Source of the DNA: Nitrospiraceae bacterium
GTDB taxonomy: Bacteria; Nitrospirota; Nitrospiria; Nitrospirales; UBA2166
DNA: 64,000 nucleotides
Direction: 5' to 3'
NCBI GenBank assembly: GCA_002726235.1
Contig: PBSN01000008.1
Coordinates: 160,659-224,658, forward strand
In this document: piece by piece, positions 1-8,195 of the stretch
Numbering within the stretch: position 1 is the stretch's first letter
Layout: each line of letters starts with the position of its first letter
The notes under the pieces: generated by a model
Told to the model about the DNA's origin: nothing
Seen by the model: only the letters and a program-made list of their open reading frames with translations
Databases searched by the model: none
Program-made: the position numbers and the translations under genes

Positions 1-95
1 TCATACCCGGCTGCTTGGAGTACTTGGATTGGTTTATCACCCGCTTCGGTGAAGAGAGCTGGCAGAATGACAATTCTATTTGCGAGTGTGGTCAT
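1..95 (-). CDS. Partial N-terminus, possible D-2-hydroxyacid dehydrogenase
   Basis: A leftward gene whose first 31 codons lie in the window; the rest is off the left edge. It starts at an ATG read from position 95, preceded by GGAAAGGAG about 11 bases upstream, a good ribosome binding site. The peptide (IVILPALFTEAGDKP, then VLQAAGY) resembles the opening strand and helix of D-isomer-specific 2-hydroxyacid dehydrogenases such as phosphoglycerate dehydrogenase, where a beta strand leads into P-x-x-x-L-x-x-A-G-Y. That is a pattern judgement on a very short stretch; the catalytic and NAD-binding parts are not visible. It is divergent from hflK. Confidence 0.45.
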   Translation of the reverse strand, partial: MTTLANRIVILPALFTEAGDKPIQVLQAAGY

Positions 96-435
96 ACGAA
101 TTCAAACTCCTTTCCGATATACTCTAAGGCGCCACGGCAACGGCTTAGGACTGCCCATATGCGTTCTTTACACACCACACCGGCTCTAAGTCTATAACCG
201 CTTCCGACTAGTGAGCCTGTTAGTATGCCGGGGCTGTCTTCCTAAGCCGAAAACCAGTAAGAACAGCCTCTCAACACGTAATGGAGGGCGCGCAATGGCC
301 CAGTATAGAGCATTCCAGGGAGAACCTCAACGAAATCTTCCCAGTGCTAGGACCTCTTGCTTGTAAGAGGAACCGCATTTTGCTATGTTGAAGTCTCACT
401 AGAGCGTTAATACGCGGTGAAAAGGAGGATTCTGT
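96..435. other. Divergent intergenic region before hflK
   Basis: 340 bases between the leftward partial gene and hflK. I see no credible gene. It must carry promoters for both directions, but no clean -35/-10 pair could be assigned. A small stem-loop (CCTCTT/AAGAGG) lies at 353-370 without a following T-run. The hflK ribosome binding site AAAGGAGG is at its right end. Confidence 0.5.
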
Positions 436-1461
436 ATGGCGTGGCAGCAGGGTGATCAATGGGGACAGTCCGATAACCCATTACAGGACATTTTTAAGAA
501 AGTTGAACGTCTTTTTGGTGGTGGAGGTGGACCTGTTAAGGGGCTGAAAACCATCATTGCATTGGGGTTAATCATTCTATTTTTTGTGTCTGCTTTTTAT
601 ACCGTGGCACCAGACGAGCAAGGCGTTGTCAAGCGTTTTGGCAAGGTGGTACGAGTCACAAATCCTGGACCGCATTTCCGTGTGCCCGTCATCGAAACAG
701 TCTATAAACCGCAAGTGACCAAGGTTCATCCCGTTGCCATAGGGTTTCGTCGAGATCCTAGCGGGCGTGCACAGGTGCTGCCACGAGAAGCTTTGATGCT
801 CACCGGCGATGAAAATATTTTGCAGGTTGAAACGGTCGTCCAATATCGGATTCAGGATGCTGAAGCCTATCTGTTTAACGTTGCGAACGTTGAATCAACC
901 ATAAAAAAGGGGAGTGAAGCCGCAATTCGTGAAGTGTTAGGAAAAACTCACGTCGATGATGCTCTGACGACTGGGAAACAGGAGATCCAAACCAAAACTC
1001 AGGACATTGCCCAAAAGATCTTGGATAGTTATTCCGCTGGGGTTGAAATTACGACTGTTCAGTTGAAGGATGTCTCGCCGCCCAAGGAAGTTGTTGCAGC
1101 GTTTAAGGATGTAGCCAGCGCAAAGGAGGATCGTGAGCGGCTGATTCGTCAGGCGCAAAGTTATGAAAACGATATTATCCCAAAAGCGAAGGGCCAGGCA
1201 GCTCAAACGGTCAACGAGGCTGAGGCTTTTGCTCAGGCGAGGGTGCAGCGTGCCAAGGGCGAGGGGGATCGATTCGTAAAACAGCTTAAGGAGTACCGTC
1301 GTGGAAAGGATGTGATCCGAAAACGCATCTATATCGAAACGATGGAAGCAATATTACCGAGGATGGACAAAGTCATTATCGAAGGGAAAGTTGCGGATGG
1401 CATCCTTCCCTATCTTCCACTTGGACAAGGGGTGCGAGCGAAAGGTAATGTCGGACAATGA
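436..1461 (+). CDS. hflK: HflK, membrane protease FtsH modulator
   Basis: Band-7/SPFH protein that with HflC forms the periplasm-facing cage around the FtsH protease and modulates turnover of membrane proteins. The 341 residues show a Gly-rich N-terminus (GGGGG near residue 30), one transmembrane helix at about 37-57, the HflK-typical stretch APDEQGVVKRFGKV, the SPFH domain, then a long charged coiled coil rich in Ala, Glu and Arg. Length is normal for a HflK with a short N-terminal tail. AAAGGAGG sits 7 bases before the ATG. The stop overlaps the hflC start (ATGA), so the two are translationally coupled. The family assignment is firm. Confidence 0.93.
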   Translation: MAWQQGDQWGQSDNPLQDIFKKVERLFGGGGGPVKGLKTIIALGLIILFFVSAFYTVAPDEQGVVKRFGKVVRVTNPGPHFRVPVIETVYKPQVTKVHPVAIGFRRDPSGRAQVLPREALMLTGDENILQVETVVQYRIQDAEAYLFNVANVESTIKKGSEAAIREVLGKTHVDDALTTGKQEIQTKTQDIAQKILDSYSAGVEITTVQLKDVSPPKEVVAAFKDVASAKEDRERLIRQAQSYENDIIPKAKGQAAQTVNEAEAFAQARVQRAKGEGDRFVKQLKEYRRGKDVIRKRIYIETMEAILPRMDKVIIEGKVADGILPYLPLGQGVRAKGNVGQ

Positions 1462-2321
1462 GTGTGCAGAATATAATTCTTGGCGTTGTTGTAGCCGTCG
1501 TTGTGCTGTTGATGCTGGGAGCCTCACCGTTTTTCGTTGTGGATCTCACCGAGACTGCGATCGTCGTTCGTTTGGGAAAACCGGTCAATACGATCATCGA
1601 GCCTGGGTTAAAGTTTAAGATTCCGTTTGTTGAGGAGGTGCACTATTTTGATAAGCGTCTTCTTGATTACGATGTTCCTCCTCAAGATGTGATTACCCTC
1701 GATAAGAAGACAATTAGGATCGATAACTACGGGAAATGGACGATCCGTGATCCGTTGAAGGTGTATGAAGCATTTCGGACACAACGGAGAGCGCTCAATC
1801 GGCTTGATGATATTATCTATTCTGAGCTTCGCGTTGAGCTTGGGAAACATACGTTGACAGAGATTGTTTCGGAAAGCCGGACTGATCTTATGGCGAAAGT
1901 GACACATGCTGCAGGTGCGAAGGCCTCAGCATATGGCATTGACATTCTTGATGTGCGGATTAAGCGTGCTGATCTCCCAGATCAGAACGAAAAAGCAGTA
2001 TTTGCTCGGATGCAGGCGGAGCGTGAACGCGAGGCCAAGTTATACCGATCTCAGGGAGAAGAGGAGGCACAGAAAATTCGCTCATCTGCTGAAAAAGAGC
2101 GAGAAATTCTTCTTGCTGAAGCTGACAAGACCGCACAGGAATTGATGGGAGATGGGGATGCTGCGGCGTTTGCGATTTTCTCAGAGGCTTACAAAAAGGA
2201 TCCTGATTTCTTTGCCTTTATCCGCTCAATGGAGGCCTATAAAAAGACAATGAACGAGCAGTCTATGCTGGTGATTAGTCCAGATTCTGAGTTCTTCAAA
2301 TATCTCAAAAAATCAAAGTAA
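1458..2321 (+). CDS. hflC: HflC, membrane protease FtsH modulator
   Basis: Partner of HflK. 287 residues: an N-terminal transmembrane helix at about 5-25, the SPFH domain with the start TETAIVVRLGKPV, the conserved VEEVHYFDKRLLDYD region, and a C-terminal coiled coil (QAEREREAKLYRSQGEEEA) typical of HflC. Its start overlaps the hflK stop by four bases. The next gene begins 20 bases downstream and could be cotranscribed. Assignment is secure from both sequence and gene pair. Confidence 0.93.
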   Translation: MSVQNIILGVVVAVVVLLMLGASPFFVVDLTETAIVVRLGKPVNTIIEPGLKFKIPFVEEVHYFDKRLLDYDVPPQDVITLDKKTIRIDNYGKWTIRDPLKVYEAFRTQRRALNRLDDIIYSELRVELGKHTLTEIVSESRTDLMAKVTHAAGAKASAYGIDILDVRIKRADLPDQNEKAVFARMQAEREREAKLYRSQGEEEAQKIRSSAEKEREILLAEADKTAQELMGDGDAAAFAIFSEAYKKDPDFFAFIRSMEAYKKTMNEQSMLVISPDSEFFKYLKKSK

Positions 2322-2341
2322 CCAGAGTTCCGTCTCCTCAA

Positions 2342-3880
2342 ATGCGGAAGACTAAACATACCTCACATAGCTCCCATATTGTGCAGAACGTTGGGCGGTA
2401 TGGTGTTGTGTGGCTAGTTGTAGCGAGTGTGATTCTTGCTCCAAGTAGCTTTGTCTTTGCTGCTGCTGTTGCCTATATCACCAATGGACCCAATGTTGAG
2501 CTCACGGGTAATGCGCGGAATATCGAAGCGATCGATACGATTGTGCATCAGAATGTGGGGACCATTGATCAGCGGTTTGGCATTGGAAAGTTGCCACGTG
2601 CTGTGACATTTTCACCAAACGGGAAAAGGGCCTATGTGGCAAACTTTAGTGATGACTCGGTTTCGGTCGTAACCGTCCGTTTTAATGAGGTTATCAACCG
2701 TGATATTGGTCCCGGTAATGACATTATTCGTGTTGGGGATGGACCTTTTGGCGTTGCAGTGACCCCAAATGGGAAACGGGCCTATGTGTCTAATGAACTG
2801 GACAATACCATCTCTGTCATCAACGTGGATACAAAAAGTCCTACATTTCACACAGTTCTGGAGACTATCTCAGTTGGGGAATTGCCAACGGGTATTGCCG
2901 TAACACCGGATGGCACAAAGGTGTATGTTGGACATCTTACTCGACAAGGAAGCGAAGTTCCTGCAACGTTGACGATTATTGAGGTTGCGACGAACAAGGT
3001 GCTTAAGACCATAGAATTTCAGCCACAGGAGTTTTCACGTCCACCGGCGATTGGGATGGTGACAATTCTGAACCAGGCATACGTGACGGGTGTAGCACTT
3101 GATAATGAGGGTGGTCAGAGTGTCAGCGTTATTGATGTATTGACTGATGAGGTCATCACTACCATTGGTGTGGGTGCACGACCATCAGACGTGGCGTTTC
3201 ACCCCGATGGAGCCCGCGCGTTTGTCGCAAATAGTGGTTCTCATTCGTTCTCGGTCATCAATACATTGACTGGGCAGGTGACCAACGAGATCGTCACGGA
3301 CCGTAATCCATGGGCCGTCGCGGTTGCGCCTGACGGATTAACCATGTATGTCGTATTTGCGGCAATTGATGAAGCGGCTATCGGGATTGCTGCGGTATTC
3401 GACATCGAGAGCTTATCTGCTAATCCGCTGGTTCCATTTGTCGAGCATGACGGAGCGTCAACGGATATTGCGATTCAGCCAGTTCTGAGGCTGAAGTCCC
3501 CTAATGGGGGGGAGGTGTTTCGATCTGGAGATGAGCAGGTTATCAGGTGGCGAATGATACAAGGAGGGGCGCAAAACGCTAGGACAATTGTCGTCGCGGA
3601 TCATGTAGACGTGAGCTATTCGCTGGATAGTGGTCGAACATTTGGGAACATCATTGTTGAAGGAGCTCCAGCACCGTGTCGAAAAACACGAACCTCGATA
3701 GAAGACGGCGTCGAAAATTCTGAAATCGATGTGTGCGAGAAGTTTGGTGGAGACAATCTTTGGATTGTTCCACAAGCAGACTCAGCTTCAGTACGCGTTA
3801 AAATTGTTGTGAGAGATGCGTCAGGTCAGGCCATTGCCACGGATTTCAGCAACGCTGATTTTACGATCTTGGCAAATTAG
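2342..3880 (+). CDS. Secreted YVTN beta-propeller protein with C-terminal Ig-like domain
   Basis: 512 residues with an N-terminal signal sequence (hydrophobic run about 22-42, ending VFAAAVA). The body is a beta-propeller of YVTN-type repeats, seen as recurring blocks such as FSPNGKRAYVANFSDDSVSV, VTPNGKRAYVSNELDNTISV, VTPDGTKVYVGHL and FHPDGARAFVANSGSHSFSV, covering roughly residues 45-370. The last 130 residues contain SPNGGEVFRSGDEQVIRW and a VSYSLDSGRTF strand, the pattern of the Kre9/KNH-like extracellular domain. Such proteins are exported and usually bind surface ligands or partners; no enzyme activity is implied. It lies 20 bases after hflC, so it may ride on that transcript, although a functional link is not known. 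Specific function unknown. Confidence 0.8.
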   Translation: MRKTKHTSHSSHIVQNVGRYGVVWLVVASVILAPSSFVFAAAVAYITNGPNVELTGNARNIEAIDTIVHQNVGTIDQRFGIGKLPRAVTFSPNGKRAYVANFSDDSVSVVTVRFNEVINRDIGPGNDIIRVGDGPFGVAVTPNGKRAYVSNELDNTISVINVDTKSPTFHTVLETISVGELPTGIAVTPDGTKVYVGHLTRQGSEVPATLTIIEVATNKVLKTIEFQPQEFSRPPAIGMVTILNQAYVTGVALDNEGGQSVSVIDVLTDEVITTIGVGARPSDVAFHPDGARAFVANSGSHSFSVINTLTGQVTNEIVTDRNPWAVAVAPDGLTMYVVFAAIDEAAIGIAAVFDIESLSANPLVPFVEHDGASTDIAIQPVLRLKSPNGGEVFRSGDEQVIRWRMIQGGAQNARTIVVADHVDVSYSLDSGRTFGNIIVEGAPAPCRKTRTSIEDGVENSEIDVCEKFGGDNLWIVPQADSASVRVKIVVRDASGQAIATDFSNADFTILAN

Positions 3881-3887
3881 GAGAGTG

Positions 3888-4115
3888 CTAGTCACGCTGG
3901 CGAGACTTTCTCGGCAGACCAATACAGAGGCTAGAAACGAGACCTAACACCAATCCGGAAACGAAAACCAAAACGACGCCTGCTACGGCAATCCGGGTTG
4001 TGAGTGGAGGTAAGGTGCCTGTCCATCGTCGACGCGGAAGCCCTCCAATAATGGCTTCTCCTCCAAGCCACTCTGAGGCTGTAATGTCGGGGTGTGGTTT
4101 GAGATTCTGGCTCAC
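3888..4115 (-). CDS. Small single-pass membrane protein, unknown function
   Basis: 75 residues. A GTG start read from 4115 is the first possible one, since an in-frame TAG lies two codons upstream; only a weak GGTGG precedes it. A polar N-terminal half (TASEWLGGEAIIGGLPRRRW) is followed by one clear hydrophobic helix at about 43-66 and a basic tail RKSRQRD. It converges on the YVTN gene with 7 bases between them. I do not recognise the family. The start is weak and the gene short, so it may not be real, but the composition looks like a protein and not like out-of-frame sequence. Confidence 0.45.
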   Translation of the reverse strand: MSQNLKPHPDITASEWLGGEAIIGGLPRRRWTGTLPPLTTRIAVAGVVLVFVSGLVLGLVSSLCIGLPRKSRQRD

Positions 4116-4296
4116 GTACTAGCCACCATATTCCATTCTAGGCAAGAATGTGTCGGCGAGTCAAGTTACGACCATGTGTTTCGGAGTGAGTATAAAGTCT
4201 TTATGTGGATAGGAAACGTATTTTCTTTTGAACACACACTGACTGACACTGATGCTGTCGACAATAGCACAGTGCGCAATGTGAAAAGGGGGAAGT

Positions 4297-4452
4297 ATGG
4301 AAGTAGAGTCTGGAGGAAAAAGGCCTGTTCGGCGACGGGAACTACCCATTGTCTCAGATGACTCAGAAGACATGGAACAAGCCATGCGTGAGTTCTTCGA
4401 TGAAGAGAAAGTCACGCATCAGCATGGAGAAGCTAAACCGGAACGAGACTAA
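4297..4452 (+). CDS. Small acidic ORF in front of rsmI
   Basis: A 51-residue ORF, ATG at 4297, preceded by AAAAGGGGGAAGT, a strong ribosome binding site at good spacing. The product is highly charged: an Arg-rich start (KRPVRRRELPIV) then an acidic part (SDDSEDMEQAMREFFDEEK). No membrane segment or cysteine. It overlaps the start of rsmI in another frame by about 29 bases, so it could couple or tune rsmI translation. I do not recognise a family. The good ribosome binding site, better than the one available to rsmI, is the main support. Confidence 0.45.
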   Translation: MEVESGGKRPVRRRELPIVSDDSEDMEQAMREFFDEEKVTHQHGEAKPERD

Positions 4453-5158
4453 AGAAGACTGCAATCAGGACCCTTCTCTTGGTGTTCTTTATGTCGTCAG
4501 TACGCCGATTGGGAATCTCGAGGATATTACCATTCGGGCTCTTCGTGTTCTCAAGGAGGTCAGGATCGTTGCAGCGGAGGATACGCGGCATACTCAGAAG
4601 CTTTTAAGTCATTATCATATCCATACTACGCTTACTAGTTATCATGACTTCAACAAAGAGCATAAGACCCCACTTCTCCTTCAACGACTTCGAGAAGGGC
4701 AGGATATTGCTTTGGTCTCCGACGCTGGGACGCCTGTCATTTCTGATCCCGGCTATTTTCTCATCACTCGGTGTGTGCTGAGCGGTATCAAGGTTGTTCC
4801 TCTCCCCGGAGCGTCGGCAGTGCTGGCGGCTTTGTCGGTTTCCGGTTTGCCGAGTGATACGTTTCTCTTTGAAGGATTTCTTCCTAGGCGGAGTGTCGCA
4901 AGACTGAAACGATTGGCTGCACTTAAGACTGAAGGACATACACTTATTATTTTCGAGTCTCCGCATCGTGTGGGAAAAACACTCGCTGATATAAAAACTG
5001 TGATGGGTGCCCGACGCGCTGTGCTTGCGCGCGAGCTAACCAAAAAGTTCGAAGAGATCATTCGCGGGACGCTCGATGATCTTATCCATTGTACAGAAAC
5101 ACGTAATCTCAAAGGGGAGATGACGCTATTGGTGGCAGCAGAAAAAGTTGAATGCTAA
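4424..5158 (+). CDS. rsmI: RsmI, 16S rRNA 2'-O-ribose C1402 methyltransferase
   Basis: Tetrapyrrole-methylase-fold enzyme that methylates the 2'-O of C1402 in 16S rRNA using S-adenosylmethionine. The hallmark motifs are present: VVSTPIGNLEDITIRA, AEDTRHTQKLL, ALVSDAGTPVISDPG, VPLPGASAVLAALSVSGLP and FEGFLPR. With the ATG at 4424 the protein has 244 residues; frame-open sequence extends further upstream with other ATGs (4349, 4400), but the conserved fold begins around residue 20 of the chosen start. None of the starts has a convincing ribosome binding site, which supports coupling to the overlapping small ORF. The C-terminus overlaps the oppositely oriented TusA-like gene by four bases. Confidence 0.92.
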   Translation: MEKLNRNETKEDCNQDPSLGVLYVVSTPIGNLEDITIRALRVLKEVRIVAAEDTRHTQKLLSHYHIHTTLTSYHDFNKEHKTPLLLQRLREGQDIALVSDAGTPVISDPGYFLITRCVLSGIKVVPLPGASAVLAALSVSGLPSDTFLFEGFLPRRSVARLKRLAALKTEGHTLIIFESPHRVGKTLADIKTVMGARRAVLARELTKKFEEIIRGTLDDLIHCTETRNLKGEMTLLVAAEKVEC

Positions 5159-5430
5159 GAGGTGTGCTTTTGTATCCACAGTCGTGCGTAAGATTCCAGC
5201 GGCTCAATCCTAAGAATGGTATATCCCTCTATCTCTACGCTTGCTCGCACGTTTTTTAATGGTTCGCCATGGTCGATGGTAACGATGAGGATAGCTCCAT
5301 TCTCCATGTCTTCAAGCCGAAGCTTGGTTTTGACAAAATTGAACGGGCACATGATGCCTCTAAGGTCTAGCTCCTCATCGGCCGTGAGTGCGGTATCCTG
5401 CATGGTGAGATAGGGTAAATGTTCCATCAT
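5155..5430 (-). CDS. TusA/SirA-family sulfurtransferase-like protein
   Basis: 91 residues with the TusA-family core LDLRGIMCPFNFVKTKL; Cys28 is the expected persulfide-carrying residue. The region after the cysteine (N-F-V-K-T-K-L) differs from classical E. coli TusA, which has C-P-E-P, and matches a branch of the family common outside proteobacteria. A conserved tail follows (DHGEPLKNVRASVEIEGY). Family knowledge says it relays sulfur for tRNA thiolation or cofactors; its placement next to and divergent from the molybdopterin operon suggests a sulfur-supply role there, which is inference. AAGAGAG lies just upstream of two adjacent ATGs (5430 and 5427). Confidence 0.8.
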   Translation of the reverse strand: MMEHLPYLTMQDTALTADEELDLRGIMCPFNFVKTKLRLEDMENGAILIVTIDHGEPLKNVRASVEIEGYTILRIEPLESYARLWIQKHTS

Positions 5431-5496
5431 GCTCTCTTAACTTGCCCCGCAAGACTACGGATGCTGCTTTGTGTATGTCAAGGTGCTCTTCGTTGT

Positions 5497-5526
5497 TTGA
5501 CAGAAATTCTTACCCCATTTTATAAT
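5497..5526 (+). promoter_or_regulatory. Near-consensus sigma70 promoter of moa operon
   Basis: TTGACA at 5497-5502 and TATAAT at 5521-5526, both perfect hexamers, separated by 18 bases. It lies 28 bases before the moaC ATG, so the expected transcript has a very short leader with little room for a molybdopterin riboswitch. Confidence 0.8.
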
Positions 5527-5554
5527 GCTTCCTTCGTAATTTCACACGAAACCC

Positions 5555-6094
5555 ATGAAAATGGATGATTTAACACATTTTAACGCGGATGGTAGAGCTA
5601 GGATGGTGGATGTGGGTGCAAAGGCGATGACCAATCGCACTGCAATGGCTCAGGCACGCGTTCTCATGCAACCCGAGACGCTTGTCAGAATTAGGGAGGG
5701 CCAGATTGCCAAAGGCGATGTACTGGCCGTCGCGCAAGTCGCAGGGACGATGGGAGCAAAACGAACGCCTGACCTCGTTCCCATGTGTCATCCGCTACTG
5801 ATTACAAGCGTCAACATGGCATTTAAGCATGACGTGACACCAGATGTGGATGGGCTTGGTAATATCTTAATTACTGCAGAGGTCAAAACGACTGGTCAGA
5901 CTGGAGTAGAAATGGAAGCTCTGACCGCGGTTTCTATAGCGGCGCTTACAATCTATGACATGTGCAAGGCGATTGATCGAGGAATGACAGTTACTGATGT
6001 GTGCGTACAGTCCAAAGCTGGCGGGAAATCGGGGACCTATAGACGACCATTGATGCGAGAGCATGATGCGACAATTGCAGCAGGGGAATCGTGA
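5555..6094 (+). CDS. moaC: MoaC, cyclic pyranopterin monophosphate synthase
   Basis: Second enzyme of molybdenum cofactor synthesis: converts the MoaA product 3',8-cyclo-7,8-dihydro-GTP into cPMP. 179 residues, slightly longer than usual at the C-terminus. Family signatures are clear: [66 protein letters not shown] and KAGGKSG. The ATG at 5555 has no obvious ribosome binding site; a second ATG two codons on is equally possible. It is first in a moaC-moaDE-moaA operon with gaps of a few bases, driven by the promoter just upstream. Confidence 0.95.
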   Translation: MKMDDLTHFNADGRARMVDVGAKAMTNRTAMAQARVLMQPETLVRIREGQIAKGDVLAVAQVAGTMGAKRTPDLVPMCHPLLITSVNMAFKHDVTPDVDGLGNILITAEVKTTGQTGVEMEALTAVSIAALTIYDMCKAIDRGMTVTDVCVQSKAGGKSGTYRRPLMREHDATIAAGES

Positions 6095-6103
6095 TGGGGA
6101 GTG

Positions 6104-6805
6104 ATGACGATTAAGTTATTTGGGATACTGAAAGACCTAGCTGGCGGTAGGGATGAAGTGGTATGGCATCCTAGCCAAAATAGCCATTTGGTCAAGGATT
6201 TTGTGTGTGAACTTACCGGTCAGTTTCCTCAACTAGGAGAACTGATTCAAGAGAACAAGGTGATGATTTCGGTGAATCACGAGATTGCAACAGATGAAAT
6301 GTCCATTCACGCTGATGATGAGGTTGCGCTCCTTCCTCCATTTGCAGGGGGGGCTGGTACTCTTTCTGTTGCAGAAGAAGAATCTGTCTTGGTTCGCGTA
6401 CAGCGGGAAACTTTTTCCGTTGATCAGGAGATTGACCGTGTTCGAAACAGTTCAAAGATGATTGGTGGAATTAATGTGTTTTTGGGAACCGCGAGGGAGC
6501 GTTCGCAGGGGCGGGATGTGTCTAGAATGACCTTTGAATACTATGAAGGGATGGCGCAGAAAACAATGAGAGAAATCCGTGAGCGAGCCCTCAAGCAGTT
6601 TGATATTCGTGAGGTTCTCCTCATCCACCGATATGGGGAAATTGATATTGGCGAGAACATTGTCCTGATTGTTGTCGGTGCCGAACACAGGGCTGATGCA
6701 TTCAAAGCCTGCCAATGGTGCATTGATGAGCTGAAACAAATCACTCCTATTTGGAAGCTCGAGACAACTCCGTCCGGCAAAGTATGGGTGGAGCAGCACC
6801 CTTGA
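6104..6805 (+). CDS. MoaD-MoaE fusion, molybdopterin synthase
   Basis: A single 233-residue protein holding both subunits of molybdopterin synthase, which adds two sulfurs to cPMP. Residues 1-85 are MoaD, a ubiquitin-fold sulfur carrier ending in the strand LLPPFAGG. Residues about 95-233 are MoaE, with the HRYGEIDIGENIVLIVVGA core, the acceptor region FKACQWCIDELK and the active-site lysine in SGKVWVE. In separate MoaD the Gly-Gly must be the free C-terminus to be adenylated and thiocarboxylated; here it is followed by AGTLSVAEEE. Mycobacterial MoaX has the same layout and is cut after Gly-Gly, so cleavage is likely here too. ATG at 6104 is preferred over the adjacent GTG because GGGGA then sits at usable spacing. 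The stop overlaps the moaA start. Confidence 0.9.
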   Translation: MTIKLFGILKDLAGGRDEVVWHPSQNSHLVKDFVCELTGQFPQLGELIQENKVMISVNHEIATDEMSIHADDEVALLPPFAGGAGTLSVAEEESVLVRVQRETFSVDQEIDRVRNSSKMIGGINVFLGTARERSQGRDVSRMTFEYYEGMAQKTMREIRERALKQFDIREVLLIHRYGEIDIGENIVLIVVGAEHRADAFKACQWCIDELKQITPIWKLETTPSGKVWVEQHP

Positions 6806-7818
6806 TGCTTGCAGATTTCTATCACAGGGAACTTCGCGATCTTAGGATTTCTGTCACAGATCGATGTAATTTTCGGTGTACGTATTGTATGCCCTTTGAT
6901 GAATACGTCTGGATTGACCGGGAGAAGCTTCTCACGTTTGAAGAAATTACTCGACTCACGCGCCTTTTTGTTCAGTTGGGTGTAACCAAGGTGAGGTTGA
7001 CGGGGGGGGAACCTCTCTTACGATCTCAACTTGAGGGCTTGATCACACAGCTTGGTGAGGTACCTGGGCTCTCCGATATTTGTCTCACCACGAATGCGTC
7101 TAGATTGGTTGAGAAGGCCACTTCCCTTCGTGCTGCGGGCCTGAGTCGTATCAACATTAGTTTGGATACGTTGGATGGAGAAAAGTTCAAACGAATAGCC
7201 AAACGAGATAAACTTTCAGAAGTCCTTGCGGGCATTTTCGCTGCAAAAGCAAGCGGGTTTAAACCAATTAAGATTAATATGGTTGTGGAGCGTGGTGTCA
7301 ACGATGACGAGATCATCTCGATGATAGAATTTTGCCGAGAGCATGAACTCTCGCTTCGGTTTATCGAGTACATGGATGTGGGCAATGCAAACACTTGGAG
7401 TTCGAGTAAGATTGTGTCTAAGAAGGAAATACTTGAGCGGATTAGCAACTTTTACCCGACTCAGGATGGAGGTCGGGAGAAGGCCAGCGATCCAGCCGTC
7501 CAGTATGCGTTTTCGGATCGTCGTGGAGATATTGGATTTATTGCATCAGTCACTGAACCGTTTTGCACTAACTGTACGCGCGCGCGCTTAACTGCCGATG
7601 GGAAGTTCGTAACGTGTTTGTTCTCAAACGATGGTCTTGATCTCAAGACGATTCTGCGAGGTGGTGCCACAGATGAAGTCGTGACTGAGCTCATCACATC
7701 GGCATGGCAAAAGCGATCGGATCGGTATTCGGATGAACGTTTCGAAGCGCTCAACTCTTCCGAAGGGTATGATCCTCGTCTGCAGAAGAAGATAGAAATG
7801 ATTACATTAGGTGGGTAG
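6805..7818 (+). CDS. moaA: MoaA, GTP 3',8-cyclase
   Basis: Radical-SAM enzyme for the first step of molybdenum cofactor synthesis, GTP to 3',8-cyclo-7,8-dihydro-GTP. With the ATG at 6805, which overlaps the previous stop (TGATG), the protein has 337 residues. The radical-SAM cluster is C21-x3-C25-x2-C28 (DRCNFRCTYCMP), followed by LTGGEPLLR. The second 4Fe-4S site is the CTNCTRARLTADGKFVTC region with its three cysteines. The C-terminus ends in Gly-Gly, as MoaA needs for activity. Complete and canonical. Confidence 0.95.
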   Translation: MLADFYHRELRDLRISVTDRCNFRCTYCMPFDEYVWIDREKLLTFEEITRLTRLFVQLGVTKVRLTGGEPLLRSQLEGLITQLGEVPGLSDICLTTNASRLVEKATSLRAAGLSRINISLDTLDGEKFKRIAKRDKLSEVLAGIFAAKASGFKPIKINMVVERGVNDDEIISMIEFCREHELSLRFIEYMDVGNANTWSSSKIVSKKEILERISNFYPTQDGGREKASDPAVQYAFSDRRGDIGFIASVTEPFCTNCTRARLTADGKFVTCLFSNDGLDLKTILRGGATDEVVTELITSAWQKRSDRYSDERFEALNSSEGYDPRLQKKIEMITLGG

Positions 7819-7890
7819 GCAATTAAAGAGGGTTTGATATTAAAGCAAAGTGCATGCATCGATAGCATGAGATAATGGAAAGGATGACCA

Positions 7891-8169
7891 ATGCCAGTAG
7901 TTCATACATCAACAATTAAACGTGCCAGGCAAGCCGAACAACGCCGTCTCCGAAACAAGGCTGTTCTTTCAAGGGTAAAGGGTGTTGTCAAAAAAACTCG
8001 TAGCGCTATTCAAGAGAAGGACAGTAACGCAACAAAAATACAGCTTCAGGCTGCTCAGGTTGCTTTGCACAAAGCAGCATCGAAAGGGGTCATTCACCGA
8101 AATACCGCATCGCGTCGATTATCTCGTCTCGCGCGGGCGGCGAATGCATTGGCATCCTCGTCGAGCTAG
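7891..8169 (+). CDS. rpsT: 30S ribosomal protein S20
   Basis: 92 residues, very basic and helical, with the S20 pattern HTSTIKRARQAEQRRLRNKA near the start, a middle KATRS-like helix (VVKKTRSAIQEKD) and the conserved KGVIHRNTASRRLSRL near the C-terminus. It binds the bottom of 16S rRNA. An AAAGGA lies upstream of the ATG. It converges on holA, with 26 bases between stops. Confidence 0.93.
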   Translation: MPVVHTSTIKRARQAEQRRLRNKAVLSRVKGVVKKTRSAIQEKDSNATKIQLQAAQVALHKAASKGVIHRNTASRRLSRLARAANALASSSS

Positions 8170-8195
8170 CTTCTCTTCTCGTATCATCATATTTC

